A stretch of DNA of 64,000 bases, taken from positions 351,109 through 415,108 of the forward strand of contig CAVQMC010000011.1 of assembly GCA_963713505.1 (NCBI GenBank), written 5' to 3'. The position numbers and the translations under genes are program-made. Origin of the DNA: CAVQMC01 sp963713505. GTDB taxonomy: Bacteria > Bacteroidota > Ignavibacteria > Ignavibacteriales > Ignavibacteriaceae. Each line of letters begins with the position of its first letter. The first letter of the stretch is position 1. Positions 20,412-30,507 of this stretch are shown here, piece after piece. The notes beneath the pieces were generated by a model that was not told the DNA's origin, did no database searches, and was given only the letters and a program-made list of their open reading frames with translations.

Positions 20412-22256
20412 GTGGATAAAAACATTAGAGAAGGTTTGAGAAATATTGCGATAATCGCTCACGTAGACCATGGTAAAACTACTTTAGTGGATTATATGTT
20501 AAAACAAACCGGAGCATGGAGGGAAAACCAGCATGTAGATAAACGCGTTATGGATTCTAATGCTTTGGAAAAGGAAAGAGGAATTACAATCCTAGCTAAA
20601 AACCTCAGTGTTAACTTTAAAAATATAAAAATAAATATTATTGATACTCCAGGCCATGCAGATTTCGGCGGAGAAGTTGAAAGAACATTAAAAATGGTTG
20701 ACGGAGTTTTATTATTAGTGGATGCTGCAGAAGGTCCGCTTCCCCAAACTAAATTTGTACTTAAAAAATCACTGGACCTCGGCTTAAAACCAATTGTTGT
20801 AATTAATAAAATCGATAGAAAAGATGCTCGACCTAATGAAGTTTTAAATGAAATTTTTGATTTGATGGTTTCTTTAGGAGCAAACGAAGAACAATTGGAT
20901 TTTCCATTTGTCTATGCAATTGCAAAACAGGGTATTGCAAAATTAAATTTAGAGGATGAAAGTGATTCTTTGATGCCTCTTTTTGAATTAATTGTAAATA
21001 AGATTCCTGCACCGGAAGCAAAATTTGATGAACCTTTCAGAATGTTGATTTCAGCAATTGATTATAACGATTATTTAGGTCGAATTGGAATTGGTAAAAT
21101 TTACAGCGGTTCTATTAAAACCGGCGACAATATTGTTTTAGTTACCAAAGAGGGTAAAAAGATAAATTCAAAAATTTCAAAATTATATTTGTTCGAAAAT
21201 ATAAAAAGAATAGAAGCTGATGAAATTACTGCCGGAGATATCGGTGCAATTGCCGGTTTGGAAGATGTTGATATTGGCGATACTCTTGCAAGTCCGAAAA
21301 ATCCGGAATCATTGCCGTTTGTTGCAATTGACGAACCGACAATAACCATGAACTTCCTAGTAAATAATTCTCCGTTTGCCGGCAAAGAAGGTAAGTATGT
21401 TACAACGAGAAATTTAAGCGAAAGACTTTCTAAAGAATTAAAATCTAATGTTAGTTTAAAAGTTGAAATAACCGATTCTCCCGATGTTTTTAAAGTAAGC
21501 GGTAGAGGCGAACTGCATCTTGCAATCTTAATTGAAAATATGAGACGAGAAAGTTACGAACTTCAAGTTAGCAAACCGAATGTAATTACTAAAAAAATAA
21601 ATGATGTTTTATCCGAACCTGTTGAACATGTTATTATTGATGTGCCCGAAGAATTTGTTGGAATTGTTATAGAAAAACTCGGACAAAGAAAAGCCGAAAT
21701 GAAAAACATGATTACTTTTAATGAAAATACCCGGCTCGAGTTTATAATTCCGTCCAGAGGATTAATAGGGTACAGAGCAGAATTTATGACTGATACTAAG
21801 GGTACCGGAATTCTGCATCATAACTTTCATGCTTATGAACCTTTCAAAGGTGAAATTGTAAGCAGACAAAGAGGCGCCTTAGTTGCTATGGAAAACGGTG
21901 TTGCTTCTGCTTATGCAATGTTTAAGCTTCAGGAAAGAGCAGTATTTTTTATTGATCCGGGGACGAAAGTTTATGAAGGAATGGTTGTCGGTGAAAATTC
22001 AAGAAGCAATGATATGCAGGTTAATGTTACTAAAACAAAACAGTTGACAAATATGCGTGCTTCCGGCGCCGATGAAGCAATCAGACTGGAACCTGCAAGA
22101 ATTTTAACTTTAGAGCAAGCAATTGAATGGATAACTGATGACGAATATGTTGAAATTACTCCTGAAAATATTCGAATAAGAAAAAAATATTTAACCGATA
22201 TGGATAGGAAACAAGCAAGATTAGCTGAAAAACAAAAAGAAACGGAGACAGTTTAA
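20412..22256 (+). CDS. typA: Ribosome-associated translational GTPase TypA/BipA
   Basis: A GTPase of the EF-G class that acts in late ribosome assembly and stress adaptation. G1 HVDHGKTT (about residues 18-25), G2 EKERGITI, G3 DTPGHADF and G4 NKID are all present, followed by domains II, III and V and the TypA-specific C-terminal domain (SRGLIGYRAEFMTDTKGTG and EGMVVGENSR). The length of 614 aa is usual. The start is GTG with an aaggaa SD. A strong terminator follows 20 bases after the stop. Confidence 0.96.
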   Translation: MDKNIREGLRNIAIIAHVDHGKTTLVDYMLKQTGAWRENQHVDKRVMDSNALEKERGITILAKNLSVNFKNIKINIIDTPGHADFGGEVERTLKMVDGVLLLVDAAEGPLPQTKFVLKKSLDLGLKPIVVINKIDRKDARPNEVLNEIFDLMVSLGANEEQLDFPFVYAIAKQGIAKLNLEDESDSLMPLFELIVNKIPAPEAKFDEPFRMLISAIDYNDYLGRIGIGKIYSGSIKTGDNIVLVTKEGKKINSKISKLYLFENIKRIEADEITAGDIGAIAGLEDVDIGDTLASPKNPESLPFVAIDEPTITMNFLVNNSPFAGKEGKYVTTRNLSERLSKELKSNVSLKVEITDSPDVFKVSGRGELHLAILIENMRRESYELQVSKPNVITKKINDVLSEPVEHVIIDVPEEFVGIVIEKLGQRKAEMKNMITFNENTRLEFIIPSRGLIGYRAEFMTDTKGTGILHHNFHAYEPFKGEIVSRQRGALVAMENGVASAYAMFKLQERAVFFIDPGTKVYEGMVVGENSRSNDMQVNVTKTKQLTNMRASGADEAIRLEPARILTLEQAIEWITDDEYVEITPENIRIRKKYLTDMDRKQARLAEKQKETETV

Positions 22257-22275
22257 TTTTGATAAACTTCGAATT

Positions 22276-22302
22276 AAGGCAGTTTAATAACTGCCTTTTT
22301 TG
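22276..22302 (+). terminator. Intrinsic terminator after typA
   Basis: A 9-base perfect stem (aaggcagtt / aactgcctt) with a 4-base loop is followed by a run of six T. Confidence 0.9.
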
Positions 22303-22412
22303 TTTAATTAGGTAACAAAAATTTTACCGGAGATTAGTAACACTTCAAAGTAAATTATTTTTCATATATTTAAAATCATTATTTTCTATAAGATTATGCG
22401 GAGGTAAATTAA

Positions 22413-23882
22413 ATGTCTAAAGAAGCTATTCAAGGATTAAAACCGGAAATTTTATGGCAAAGATTTTACGAAATTTCTCAAGTTCCAAGACCTTCCAAAA
22501 AAGAGGGTAAAATTATTGAACATATGAGAAAATTATTAAAAGAATTAGGATTAGAATATAAAGAAGATAAAGTGGGCAATATTGTTGCAAAAGTTCCAGC
22601 AACAAAAGGTTATGAAAATGCTCCGACTGTTATTCTTCAAGGTCATGTTGATATGGTTTGCGAAAAAAATAAATCAACAAAACATGATTTTGAAAATGAT
22701 CCGATAAAATTACTTAGAGATGACGGTTGGATTACTGCAGACGGAACAACTCTTGGAAGCGATAACGGAATTGGAGTTGCAGCAGGTTTAGCTGTTGTAA
22801 CTGATAAAGATGCTGTTCATGGTCCACTTGAAGTTTTAATGACAATTGATGAAGAAACAGGTTTAACAGGTGCAAATAATTTGGAACCTGGTTTTGTAAC
22901 CGGAAAAATTCTTTTAAATATGGATTCGGAAGAAGACGGCGCATTTTATGTCGGCTGTGCAGGAGGACAGGATACTCTGGCTGAATTCAAGATTGAAGAT
23001 GAAAGTGTTCCCAAAGATTATTCAGCTTATAATTTAGTCGTTACAGGATTAAAAGGCGGACACTCAGGTTTGGATATAAACACCGGTAGAGCAAATGCAA
23101 TTAAATTACTGGGAAGAGTTTTAAATTCATTACTAAAGTTTGATATTAGAATTGCAGAAATTGAAGGTGGAAGTTTAAGAAATGCAATTCCAAGAGAAGC
23201 CGAAGCAGTTATTTATTTGAATCCTTCAAACGAAAAAGAAGTCGAAAATATAATTAATGATATGTTTGCTAAATTATTAAACGAATTTAAAACTGCTGAC
23301 GGCGGATTGAAAATTAACTTTAACAAAACAGATGCAAATCATTCGAAAGTATTTACGAAAGATTTTAATAAAAAAATCATTAATACAATTTTAGCTTTAC
23401 CTCACGGTGTAATTGCAATGAGTCAGGATATTTCTGATTTGGTTGAAACTTCAACTAATATTGCTACTATAAATACAAAAGACGGAATGTTGAAGTTTGG
23501 AACCAGCCAGAGAAGTTCAATTGCAAGCGCTAAAAATTATATAGCAAACAATGTTGTTTCTATATTTGAATTAGCTGGTGCTAAAGTTGAAACTTCCGAC
23601 GGTTATCCGGGATGGAAACCTAATATGGATAGTAAAACTCTTAAAACCTCTAAAATGGTTTTTAAAAAATTATTTAATAAAGAACCTGAAATAAAAGCAA
23701 TTCATGCCGGATTGGAATGCGGAATTCTGGAAAGCAAAAATCCCGGTTTGGATATGATTTCTTTCGGTCCGACAATTCAAGGTGCACATTCACCTGATGA
23801 AAGAGTAAATATAGAAACCGTTGAGAGATTTTATGAATTATTAAAAGGTATTCTTAAAAATCTGGCGGAAAATAAAAATTAA
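22413..23882 (+). CDS. pepD: Aminoacyl-histidine dipeptidase (M20 family)
   Basis: A cytosolic zinc dipeptidase that cleaves Xaa-His and similar dipeptides. Metal-site motifs are LQGHVDMV (about residue 75), LGSDNGIGVA (about 118) and the catalytic base IDEETGLTGANNL (about 150). GGHSGLDINTGRANA marks the PepD subfamily, with the dimerisation lid in between. The length of 489 aa is typical. The SD gcggagg precedes the ATG. It ends at a bidirectional terminator. Confidence 0.94.
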   Translation: MSKEAIQGLKPEILWQRFYEISQVPRPSKKEGKIIEHMRKLLKELGLEYKEDKVGNIVAKVPATKGYENAPTVILQGHVDMVCEKNKSTKHDFENDPIKLLRDDGWITADGTTLGSDNGIGVAAGLAVVTDKDAVHGPLEVLMTIDEETGLTGANNLEPGFVTGKILLNMDSEEDGAFYVGCAGGQDTLAEFKIEDESVPKDYSAYNLVVTGLKGGHSGLDINTGRANAIKLLGRVLNSLLKFDIRIAEIEGGSLRNAIPREAEAVIYLNPSNEKEVENIINDMFAKLLNEFKTADGGLKINFNKTDANHSKVFTKDFNKKIINTILALPHGVIAMSQDISDLVETSTNIATINTKDGMLKFGTSQRSSIASAKNYIANNVVSIFELAGAKVETSDGYPGWKPNMDSKTLKTSKMVFKKLFNKEPEIKAIHAGLECGILESKNPGLDMISFGPTIQGAHSPDERVNIETVERFYELLKGILKNLAENKN

Positions 23883-23892
23883 GGTAAGGACT

Positions 23893-23915
23893 AAGGCTCC
23901 ATTCATTGGAGCCTT
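23893..23915. terminator. Bidirectional terminator between pepD and the SET-domain gene
   Basis: A 9-base perfect stem (aaggctcca / tggagcctt) with a 5-base loop lies between convergent genes. T or A tracts are short on both sides. Confidence 0.75.
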
Positions 23916-23919
23916 TAAT

Positions 23920-24339
23920 CTAATCTTGTAAGACAGAATCCGAATTACACTTCTGACAATTACAAAACTCATAAATTTCTTCATATCCGTAATCTATTGT
24001 TAATTCCTCGCCGGCGCTAATGTCTCTATCTGCAGTTAAAAGTAAATATGTTTCATCACCGTCTAAAACATCACAGTTGTAGTCACAATTATGATTTATA
24101 AATTTAATTTTTTTTGTAACGGAGGTATCAATATAACAATCTTCGCCGTTGTAAAATATGTAAACATTATCTTCTTCGTCTTCCCTGCGCATACATTCAT
24201 TACCGTCAATAACATCTCCGGTTATTTTCATGATGATTTCACCTTCTTTGATATCAACTGAAGTAAAAATTCCTGTTCCGTGTATATTAGAAGATTTTAC
24301 ATAAACTTTTTCATCCAGCAATTTTTCGTTTGTAGTCAC
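23920..24339 (-). CDS. SET-domain protein, putative lysine methyltransferase
   Basis: 139 aa made almost only of a SET domain. The opening HGTGIFTSVDIKEGEII, the SAM/lysine pocket FINHNCDYNC (NHxC-like) and the catalytic tyrosine region GEELTIDYGYEE are all present. A post-SET-like CNCQKC follows at the end and probably binds zinc. The substrate is unknown; bacterial SET proteins are known to methylate host or own proteins. The start is GTG, with an AAGGAG site embedded in the last codons of the upstream gene six bases away, so the two are translated together. Confidence 0.85.
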   Translation of the reverse strand: MTTNEKLLDEKVYVKSSNIHGTGIFTSVDIKEGEIIMKITGDVIDGNECMRREDEEDNVYIFYNGEDCYIDTSVTKKIKFINHNCDYNCDVLDGDETYLLLTADRDISAGEELTIDYGYEEIYEFCNCQKCNSDSVLQD

Positions 24340-24345
24340 TATAAG

Positions 24346-24780
24346 TTATTCTCCTTTTTTATCAATATATAATTGTAATAACTGATTTATAAATGAATAT
24401 TTTGAAATTGGAAAACCGTATTTTTTATCCAATTCCAAATTATTGTTATCATTAATATGATTATAAATTTGTTTATCTTCCTGGTCAAAATATATTACTT
24501 CCCAAATTCCATATTTTTGTTTGTTCGAATCAATACTATACAAAGTTTTAGATTTATATATCTTTCCGTTTATATAATCAAACTTTAAAGGCGGATCATA
24601 TTTTTGCATAACCCATACATCAAATTTTAAACCATGTGCTGTATCGAGCATTTCTGAATCATAAAAAATATTATCGTTATTTTTAGTATCAAGTTCCTTC
24701 CATATTGTTTGATCTGTTTGTGCAAATGTTATAATAGGTATAAGAATAAAACTCGCAGCTAAAAACAATTTTAAGTTCAT
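24346..24780 (-). CDS. Small secreted protein, surface-adhesin E-like
   Basis: 144 aa with a clear signal peptide (FLAASFILIPIITFAQ). The mature part has a short beta-rich pattern with IFYDSEML, FDVWVMQKY and KSKTLYSIDSNKQKYGIWEVIYFDQ. This pattern resembles the surface-adhesin E family, but I cannot confirm membership. It is translated six bases upstream of the SET-domain gene and likely shares its transcript. No T9SS tail or lipobox. Confidence 0.6.
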   Translation of the reverse strand: MNLKLFLAASFILIPIITFAQTDQTIWKELDTKNNDNIFYDSEMLDTAHGLKFDVWVMQKYDPPLKFDYINGKIYKSKTLYSIDSNKQKYGIWEVIYFDQEDKQIYNHINDNNNLELDKKYGFPISKYSFINQLLQLYIDKKGE

Positions 24781-24913
24781 ATGTGCTTTTAATTAATAAA
24801 TAACGGATGTGAAATTAGTAAAATATATTGAATGTTAAAATACACTAGATATAATTTATTTATTAAATGTGAATTGTTACATAACCGTGAAGTCAAATCA
24901 ATAGAGAATAAAA

Positions 24914-25825
24914 ATGAAATTTAGTTTAAAAGGAATTTGGAAATTTGTAGTAGAAGTAATTGAAAAATTTATCGATGATAAAGCTCCAAAGTTCGGAGCA
25001 GCACTTTCATTTTATACAATTTTTTCTTTAGCACCTTTATTAATGATTGTAATAGCAGTTGCCGGATTTATATTCGGTGAAGCTGCTGCCAAAGGAAGAA
25101 TTGTAACCGAAATACAGGATATTATGGGAAGGGAAGGCGCTGTAATAATTCAAACAGCTTTAAAAAATGCTTCTTATAATCAAGGCGGAATAATCGCAGT
25201 TGTTATAAGTTTTGTGACAATATTAATCGGTTCTACAATTTTTTTCGTTGATATACAGGAATCACTGAATTTAATATGGAAAGTAAAACCAAAACCGGGA
25301 AGAGGAATTATTAAAGGATTTTTAAAGGACAGACTTATTTCTTTTATTATGGTTCTTTGTTCCGGGTTTCTATTATTAGTAACATTAATAATCAGTACAA
25401 TAATTTCATCTATTAATAATTTTGTTAGCGAGCAGTTTTTTGAAGTACCTCTTTATGTTTTACAAGTTGTTAATATTATTATTTCGTTCGGAATTATTTT
25501 TGTCCTTTGCATGATGGTATTTAAATTTCTTCCCAATGTCCAAATAAAATGGAAACACGTTTGGGTTGGAGCTTTGGTGACTGCACTTTTATTCGGACTC
25601 GGAAAATATCTTATCGGACTTTATTTGGGAACAAGTTCGCTTAGTTCTACTTACGGAGCGGCTGGTTCTTTAGTAGTCTTTTTACTTTGGATTTATTATT
25701 CTTCTCAAATATTATTTCTAGGCGCAGAGTTCACTCAAGTTTATGCTGAAAAATACGGAGAGGGGATTAGGCCCGATGAAAAATTTACTAAATTTGATAA
25801 TACTTCAAATGCAATTGAATCTTAA
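24914..25825 (+). CDS. YihY/BrkB family membrane protein
   Basis: 303 aa with six hydrophobic segments. The conserved start GAALSFYTIFSLAPLLMI, then the central IGSTIFFVDIQESLNLIWKVK, and the end TYGAAGSLVVFLLWIYYSSQ with FLGAEFTQVYAEKYG define the family, sometimes mislabelled ribonuclease BN. The family's transport role is unproven. Its stop overlaps the stop of the convergent MutS-like gene by four bases. Confidence 0.9.
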   Translation: MKFSLKGIWKFVVEVIEKFIDDKAPKFGAALSFYTIFSLAPLLMIVIAVAGFIFGEAAAKGRIVTEIQDIMGREGAVIIQTALKNASYNQGGIIAVVISFVTILIGSTIFFVDIQESLNLIWKVKPKPGRGIIKGFLKDRLISFIMVLCSGFLLLVTLIISTIISSINNFVSEQFFEVPLYVLQVVNIIISFGIIFVLCMMVFKFLPNVQIKWKHVWVGALVTALLFGLGKYLIGLYLGTSSLSSTYGAAGSLVVFLLWIYYSSQILFLGAEFTQVYAEKYGEGIRPDEKFTKFDNTSNAIES

Positions 25826-27654
25826 TAATTCGGATTAATTGGGAGCCCTTCGGCTTTCATTATTTTTAATGCATTTGTAGTGGGACATGGACCAGATTGT
25901 AATTGATAATTAAAGATCATCTTATTTCCCGAAGTATCTTCTTTAAAGTGATAATTGGAAATGTTTTTTAATTCTTGCTCAAGGTTTACAAGTTCCAAAT
26001 CATGAGTCGAAATCAAACCGACGCTGTTTAAGTTTACAATTGCTTTAATATATTCTTTGCTTCCTATTAATCTTTCTTTGTTGTTCGTACCTTTAAAAAT
26101 TTCATCAATTAAATAAAATACGGGAGTTTCATCTTTTTTATTAATTTCTTCCAATAATTTTTTTAATCTTTTTACCTCTGCATAAAAATAAGAAATTCCG
26201 TCCGTTACAGAATCAGAAATTTTTATACATGAAAAAATTCTGAATAAGTTTGTTTCCAATATTTCCGCATTAACCGGAGCACCTGCATAAGCAAGAACTA
26301 AATTTGTCCCGATTGTTTTTAAAAATGTACTTTTACCCGACATATTAGAACCGGTAATTATAATTGCTTCGCCGACCTTATCTATTTTAAAATCATTGTG
26401 AACATTTTTGTTAAAAGGAATAAGCGGATGTCCGATTTTTTTAGCTGAAAATAGTTCAGAATCATTTTTATTTTTTAATTTGGGAAAATTATAATCCGGA
26501 TTTAAATATGCAAACGAAGCTATTGAATTTAACGCTTCCAAATCATAAAATAAATCAAGCCAGGTTTTTAATCTTTTCGAAATTTTAATTTTTAACTTTT
26601 CTAATTTATAACTTATAAAAAAATCATAAGGAAAAATTATATTTACTATAAGCTCATAAAATGGATTTCGCTGGAAAGCTGCAGCATTTACAAGTCTTCT
26701 AATTTTCTTAAAATATTTTGAAGGATTTTCATCCGGCTGCCAAAATGGTTTGCATAAATTTTTTAGCTTAGAATTATTCTTGTACTTGTATGATTCAAGA
26801 TAACTTAAAATTTTTGAAAACTTTCCTAATTCTTCTTCAACTTCTGTTGCTTTGTCAAAAAGCTCTTCAACCATCTTCTGATTATAGAAAAACATACCGA
26901 CATAAATTAGAGCCGCAATTGTCCAATACGCTTTTATAATTCCGAATAAATTCAAAATTAATAAAATTATGCCTGCCGCAATAAGAAATGATGTTAATAT
27001 CAAAACCTTTTTTATAGAATTTAAATCTGTTTCCGATTCTAAAGATTCTAATAATTTGTTTCCGCTGAGAGCTTTTTTAGAAATAAGATTCGCATACAAT
27101 TTTATTTTATTTCTAAAAATATCCATTGGAATTAATTCCTTTAAAATACTTTGTCTTTCAAAAATTAATTCATTTGAAGGTCTTTCAGTTAAAAGCCATT
27201 GCCTTAATCTTTTGCCGCCTTCATCGGTTACAGTAGAATCAATTAGATGAAGAATAGAATAGTTGCCTGAGATATTCAAATCTCCGTCGAAAGGATGTGA
27301 AAAATCCGGATTTGGAAATTTTGGAGCTGGAAGTTTATCCCAATTAATTAAAGAGCGATTGAGAAGCTCTCTTTTTATTTTAATCCAAAGTATATTTTTC
27401 TTAATTCCAAGATCTAGTTTATTGTGAAAGTTCGTTAGAAATCCGAAGCAGATTATAAAAAGTGCAAGAAATAAATAAGCAGATATTCCTTTTATATAAA
27501 AGAATATTAAAAGAAAGCCTGTTAACCCGGTTAAAAACAATAACAGCCTGTAAATACTGAATGATCTGCTTTTCTTTTTTAGCCTTTCAAGACGGTTAAT
27601 TAATCTTTCAATTTGAATTTCTAAGTTTTTATTTATCGTTTTTTTATCTGTCAT
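25822..27654 (-). CDS. Membrane-anchored MutS-family ATPase
   Basis: 610 aa. The C-terminal MutS ATPase domain has Walker A GSNMSGKSTFLKTIG (about residue 436), a Walker B with FYLIDEIFKGTNNKER, and the composite STHD. The core/lever region is present, but the N-terminal mismatch-recognition and connector domains of MutS1 are not. Two hydrophobic hairpins are striking: residues about 45-85 (LLLFLTGLTGFLLIFF, YLFLALFIICFGFL) and about 218-262 (ILTSFLIAAGIILLILNLF, YWTIAALIYVGMFFY). This suggests an inner-membrane protein with a cytoplasmic ATPase. Function unknown; it should not be called a mismatch repair enzyme without evidence. Confidence 0.85.
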   Translation of the reverse strand: MTDKKTINKNLEIQIERLINRLERLKKKSRSFSIYRLLLFLTGLTGFLLIFFYIKGISAYLFLALFIICFGFLTNFHNKLDLGIKKNILWIKIKRELLNRSLINWDKLPAPKFPNPDFSHPFDGDLNISGNYSILHLIDSTVTDEGGKRLRQWLLTERPSNELIFERQSILKELIPMDIFRNKIKLYANLISKKALSGNKLLESLESETDLNSIKKVLILTSFLIAAGIILLILNLFGIIKAYWTIAALIYVGMFFYNQKMVEELFDKATEVEEELGKFSKILSYLESYKYKNNSKLKNLCKPFWQPDENPSKYFKKIRRLVNAAAFQRNPFYELIVNIIFPYDFFISYKLEKLKIKISKRLKTWLDLFYDLEALNSIASFAYLNPDYNFPKLKNKNDSELFSAKKIGHPLIPFNKNVHNDFKIDKVGEAIIITGSNMSGKSTFLKTIGTNLVLAYAGAPVNAEILETNLFRIFSCIKISDSVTDGISYFYAEVKRLKKLLEEINKKDETPVFYLIDEIFKGTNNKERLIGSKEYIKAIVNLNSVGLISTHDLELVNLEQELKNISNYHFKEDTSGNKMIFNYQLQSGPCPTTNALKIMKAEGLPINPNY

Positions 27655-27845
27655 TTATTTAGAAGTTTTGGTCAGTTTTTAAAAATATTAAATCAATTTT
27701 ATATTAAATAAATGATTTATAATTTAAATATATCATTTTCTAAAGTAATATTTATTTTTGCCTGCAATAGTTGTTCTTTTGTATTAAATTTCATACTTAC
27801 ATAATAAATTGTTAGTGATTAATTTTTAAATAAGACTATTCTTAA

Positions 27846-29708
27846 ATGAATTTATGTTTTGAAAATATTAAGGAACTTAAAGAATATATTGATATGAATC
27901 AGGATGCTTCATTTTATACTGATCCGGATTTTCAAATAAAATATTGGAATAAATCTTTTGAAAAAATGTATGAAATCGAAATAGAAAATTCTCTTGATAT
28001 TATACCGTTGGAAAAGATTGATTTTAAGTATTCTAATAAAATTAAAAAAGAATTGGAATATGAGTTAGCTGAAAAATGTTTAATAAATCAGCAAGTTGAA
28101 AGAACAAATAAATTAGGTAAAAAAATATTAATTAATGAAACCATAATTTGCTTTAAAAACAAAAGCCAAAACTTAAACGGCTTTTTGTTCATTGATAAAT
28201 ATGATTTGGAAAAAACGTTATATGAAGAAAAGTTAGTTGAAACAAATGACTTTTTACATGCTGTATTTCAAGCAACACCTCTTGCAATAATTGCTTTGGA
28301 TAAAGAGGGTAAAGTAACTCTATGGAATCCTGGTGCGGAGAAAATATTCGGATGGAGCGAATCGAAAGTTATAGGCAAGATACTGCCCTTTGTACCTAAT
28401 GATAAAATGGATGAATTTAAATATCATATTGACTACGTGTTTAACGGAAAAGGTTTTATCGGAAAAAAACTTAAAAGAATTAATTCAAATAATGAAATCA
28501 TTGATGTTAGTTTATCCACGGCACCTTTAAGAAATAGTAAAGGGGAAATTACAGGAATACTTTCCGTAATAGAAGATATTACTGAAAAACAAATTGCAGA
28601 AGACGCACTTAAAAAAAGTGAGGAACGGCATAGAATAATTTCTGAATTGACTTCTGACTTTGCATTTGCATATACAATTAACGAAGATGAGTCATCGACT
28701 GAAGATTGGTATACTGATGCGCTTCCTAAAATTACCGGTTATAGTTATGAAGAAGTTATTGCAGGAGGCGGTTGGAGATATGTTGTCCATCCCGATGATA
28801 AAATTTTGACTGATAAAAGAAAAGAAAACCTTCTCAACGGTAAATCCAACATAATGGAATTTAGAATTATAACCAGGGATAATAATATTAAATGGCTGAA
28901 AGAATATTGTTATTCCGAGTGGAGTTTTAAAGAAAACAGAGTCGTAAGGATTTTTGGTGCAGCTCAGGATATCACTAAACAAAAAAATGCGGAAGAGAAA
29001 CTACATAAATCCAGAGAACAGTTAAGAAAACTTGCTTCTCATTTGGAACAGGTGAGAGAAAAAGAAAGAACCAGAATTTCGCGCGAATTACATGATGACC
29101 TCGGACAAATTTTAACGGCTTTAAAATTAGATCTTTCCGTAATTACAAAAAAACTTAATGCCGAAAACGAAACGATAGATTATAAAAAAGTTTCTTCTGA
29201 ATTAAAATCTCTAAATGATATAATTGATGGTTTGATAAACAGAGTTAGAGAAATTTCTTCGGAACTAAGATCTCCGGTTTTAGAAGAATTAGGTCTTTAT
29301 GAAGCAATTGAATGGCACATTAATAATTTTCAAAAAAGAAGCGGCATTCATTGTTACTTTAAATCAAATTTAATTGACAATAATTTAAACTCTGATATTG
29401 CCAATTGTCTGGTTAAAATAATGCAGGAAGCATTTACAAATATTTTAAGACATTCAAAAGCTAATTTTGTAAAAATTGAATTATTCAAGTTTAATGATAA
29501 AATTGATTTTGTTATAAAAGATAATGGAGTTGGAATAACTAAAGAAGAAATTGAGAATAATAAATCTCTTGGATTAATTGGTATGAAAGAAAGAGTAAGA
29601 AGTTTAAATGGTAAAATTCAGATTACCGGTAATCCTAAAAAAGGTACCGATATTTCAGTAGAAATTCCTCTTGCAGAAAAGAAAAATAAAGAAGTTTATG
29701 AATACTAA
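27846..29708 (+). CDS. PAS-domain sensor histidine kinase, NarL type
   Basis: 620 aa, no transmembrane segment, so a cytoplasmic sensor. A first PAS-like region spans residues 1-125 and a clear PAS domain about 135-255 (PLAIIALDKEGKVTLWNPGAEKIFGWSE). A PAS_3-type domain spans about 262-385 (WRYVVHPDDK). The HisKA_3 region has phosphoacceptor His in ELHDDLGQ (about residue 416), and the HATPase domain has DNGVGI and GLIGMKERV. The signal is not evident; no heme or Cys motif is seen in the PAS domains. The response regulator gene overlaps its end by 11 bases. Confidence 0.92.
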   Translation: MNLCFENIKELKEYIDMNQDASFYTDPDFQIKYWNKSFEKMYEIEIENSLDIIPLEKIDFKYSNKIKKELEYELAEKCLINQQVERTNKLGKKILINETIICFKNKSQNLNGFLFIDKYDLEKTLYEEKLVETNDFLHAVFQATPLAIIALDKEGKVTLWNPGAEKIFGWSESKVIGKILPFVPNDKMDEFKYHIDYVFNGKGFIGKKLKRINSNNEIIDVSLSTAPLRNSKGEITGILSVIEDITEKQIAEDALKKSEERHRIISELTSDFAFAYTINEDESSTEDWYTDALPKITGYSYEEVIAGGGWRYVVHPDDKILTDKRKENLLNGKSNIMEFRIITRDNNIKWLKEYCYSEWSFKENRVVRIFGAAQDITKQKNAEEKLHKSREQLRKLASHLEQVREKERTRISRELHDDLGQILTALKLDLSVITKKLNAENETIDYKKVSSELKSLNDIIDGLINRVREISSELRSPVLEELGLYEAIEWHINNFQKRSGIHCYFKSNLIDNNLNSDIANCLVKIMQEAFTNILRHSKANFVKIELFKFNDKIDFVIKDNGVGITKEEIENNKSLGLIGMKERVRSLNGKIQITGNPKKGTDISVEIPLAEKKNKEVYEY

Positions 29709-30333
29709 AATACTTATTGCAGATGATCATGTACTTGTGAGAGAAGGACTTAAAAAAGTATTAACAGAAGAAAATGATCTTGAGGTAAAATCCGAAGCAG
29801 CATCCGGTGACGAAGTTTTATCAATAATCTCAAAACAAAAATTTGATATTATACTTTTGGATATTTCCATGCCGGGGAAAAGCGGCTTGGATATTTTAAA
29901 AGCAATTAAAGAAATTCAGCCTAACATTAAAATATTAATCTTAAGTATGCACCCGGAAGAAAGATTTGCAGTTAGGGCATTAAAATTAGGAGCATCCGGT
30001 TACTTAACAAAACAAAGCGCACCGGAAGAACTGGTGAATGCAATAAGAAAATTATTAAACGGCGGTAGTTATATTAGTTCTGTTTTAGCAGATAAACTTG
30101 CTGAGGAAGTTAAAAACGGAAGTAAAGATAATATTCATGAAAAACTTTCGAACAGGGAATTTGAAGTTTTTAGATTGATTGCAACCGGAAAAACGGTATC
30201 TCAAATTGCAGAGCATTTATCTTTAAGCATACCAACCGTTAGTACTTATCGAGCCAGAATTTTAGATAAGATGGACATGAAAACTAATGCAGAAATTACA
30301 TATTATGCAATTCACAATGGTTTAGTGGAATAA
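29698..30333 (+). CDS. NarL/FixJ-type response regulator
   Basis: 211 aa from the ATG at 29698 (a TTG at 29671 in frame is less likely). The receiver domain has the acidic pair in IADDHV, the phosphorylated Asp in ILLDISMPGKSG and the Lys in YLTKQS. The C-terminal LuxR-type helix-turn-helix (LSNREFEVFRLIATGKTVSQIA ending in NAEITYYAI) binds DNA. It is the cognate partner of the kinase just upstream. The next genes on the same strand are the multiheme cytochromes, which are its most obvious potential targets. Confidence 0.94.
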   Translation: MNTKILIADDHVLVREGLKKVLTEENDLEVKSEAASGDEVLSIISKQKFDIILLDISMPGKSGLDILKAIKEIQPNIKILILSMHPEERFAVRALKLGASGYLTKQSAPEELVNAIRKLLNGGSYISSVLADKLAEEVKNGSKDNIHEKLSNREFEVFRLIATGKTVSQIAEHLSLSIPTVSTYRARILDKMDMKTNAEITYYAIHNGLVE

Positions 30334-30507
30334 AATATTTATTTATAAAATTTGTTAATCCTTCAATAGCACTTCTTGAATGTCATAATTTGTACTACAA
30401 AAAAAACATATTTTCCTCTATTTATTTATTACATCATAAAATGATAAGTTAATGCCAGAAATTATATTGTTCTTTTTAACAATGTTTTAGTACAACGCAA
30501 AAAATTT

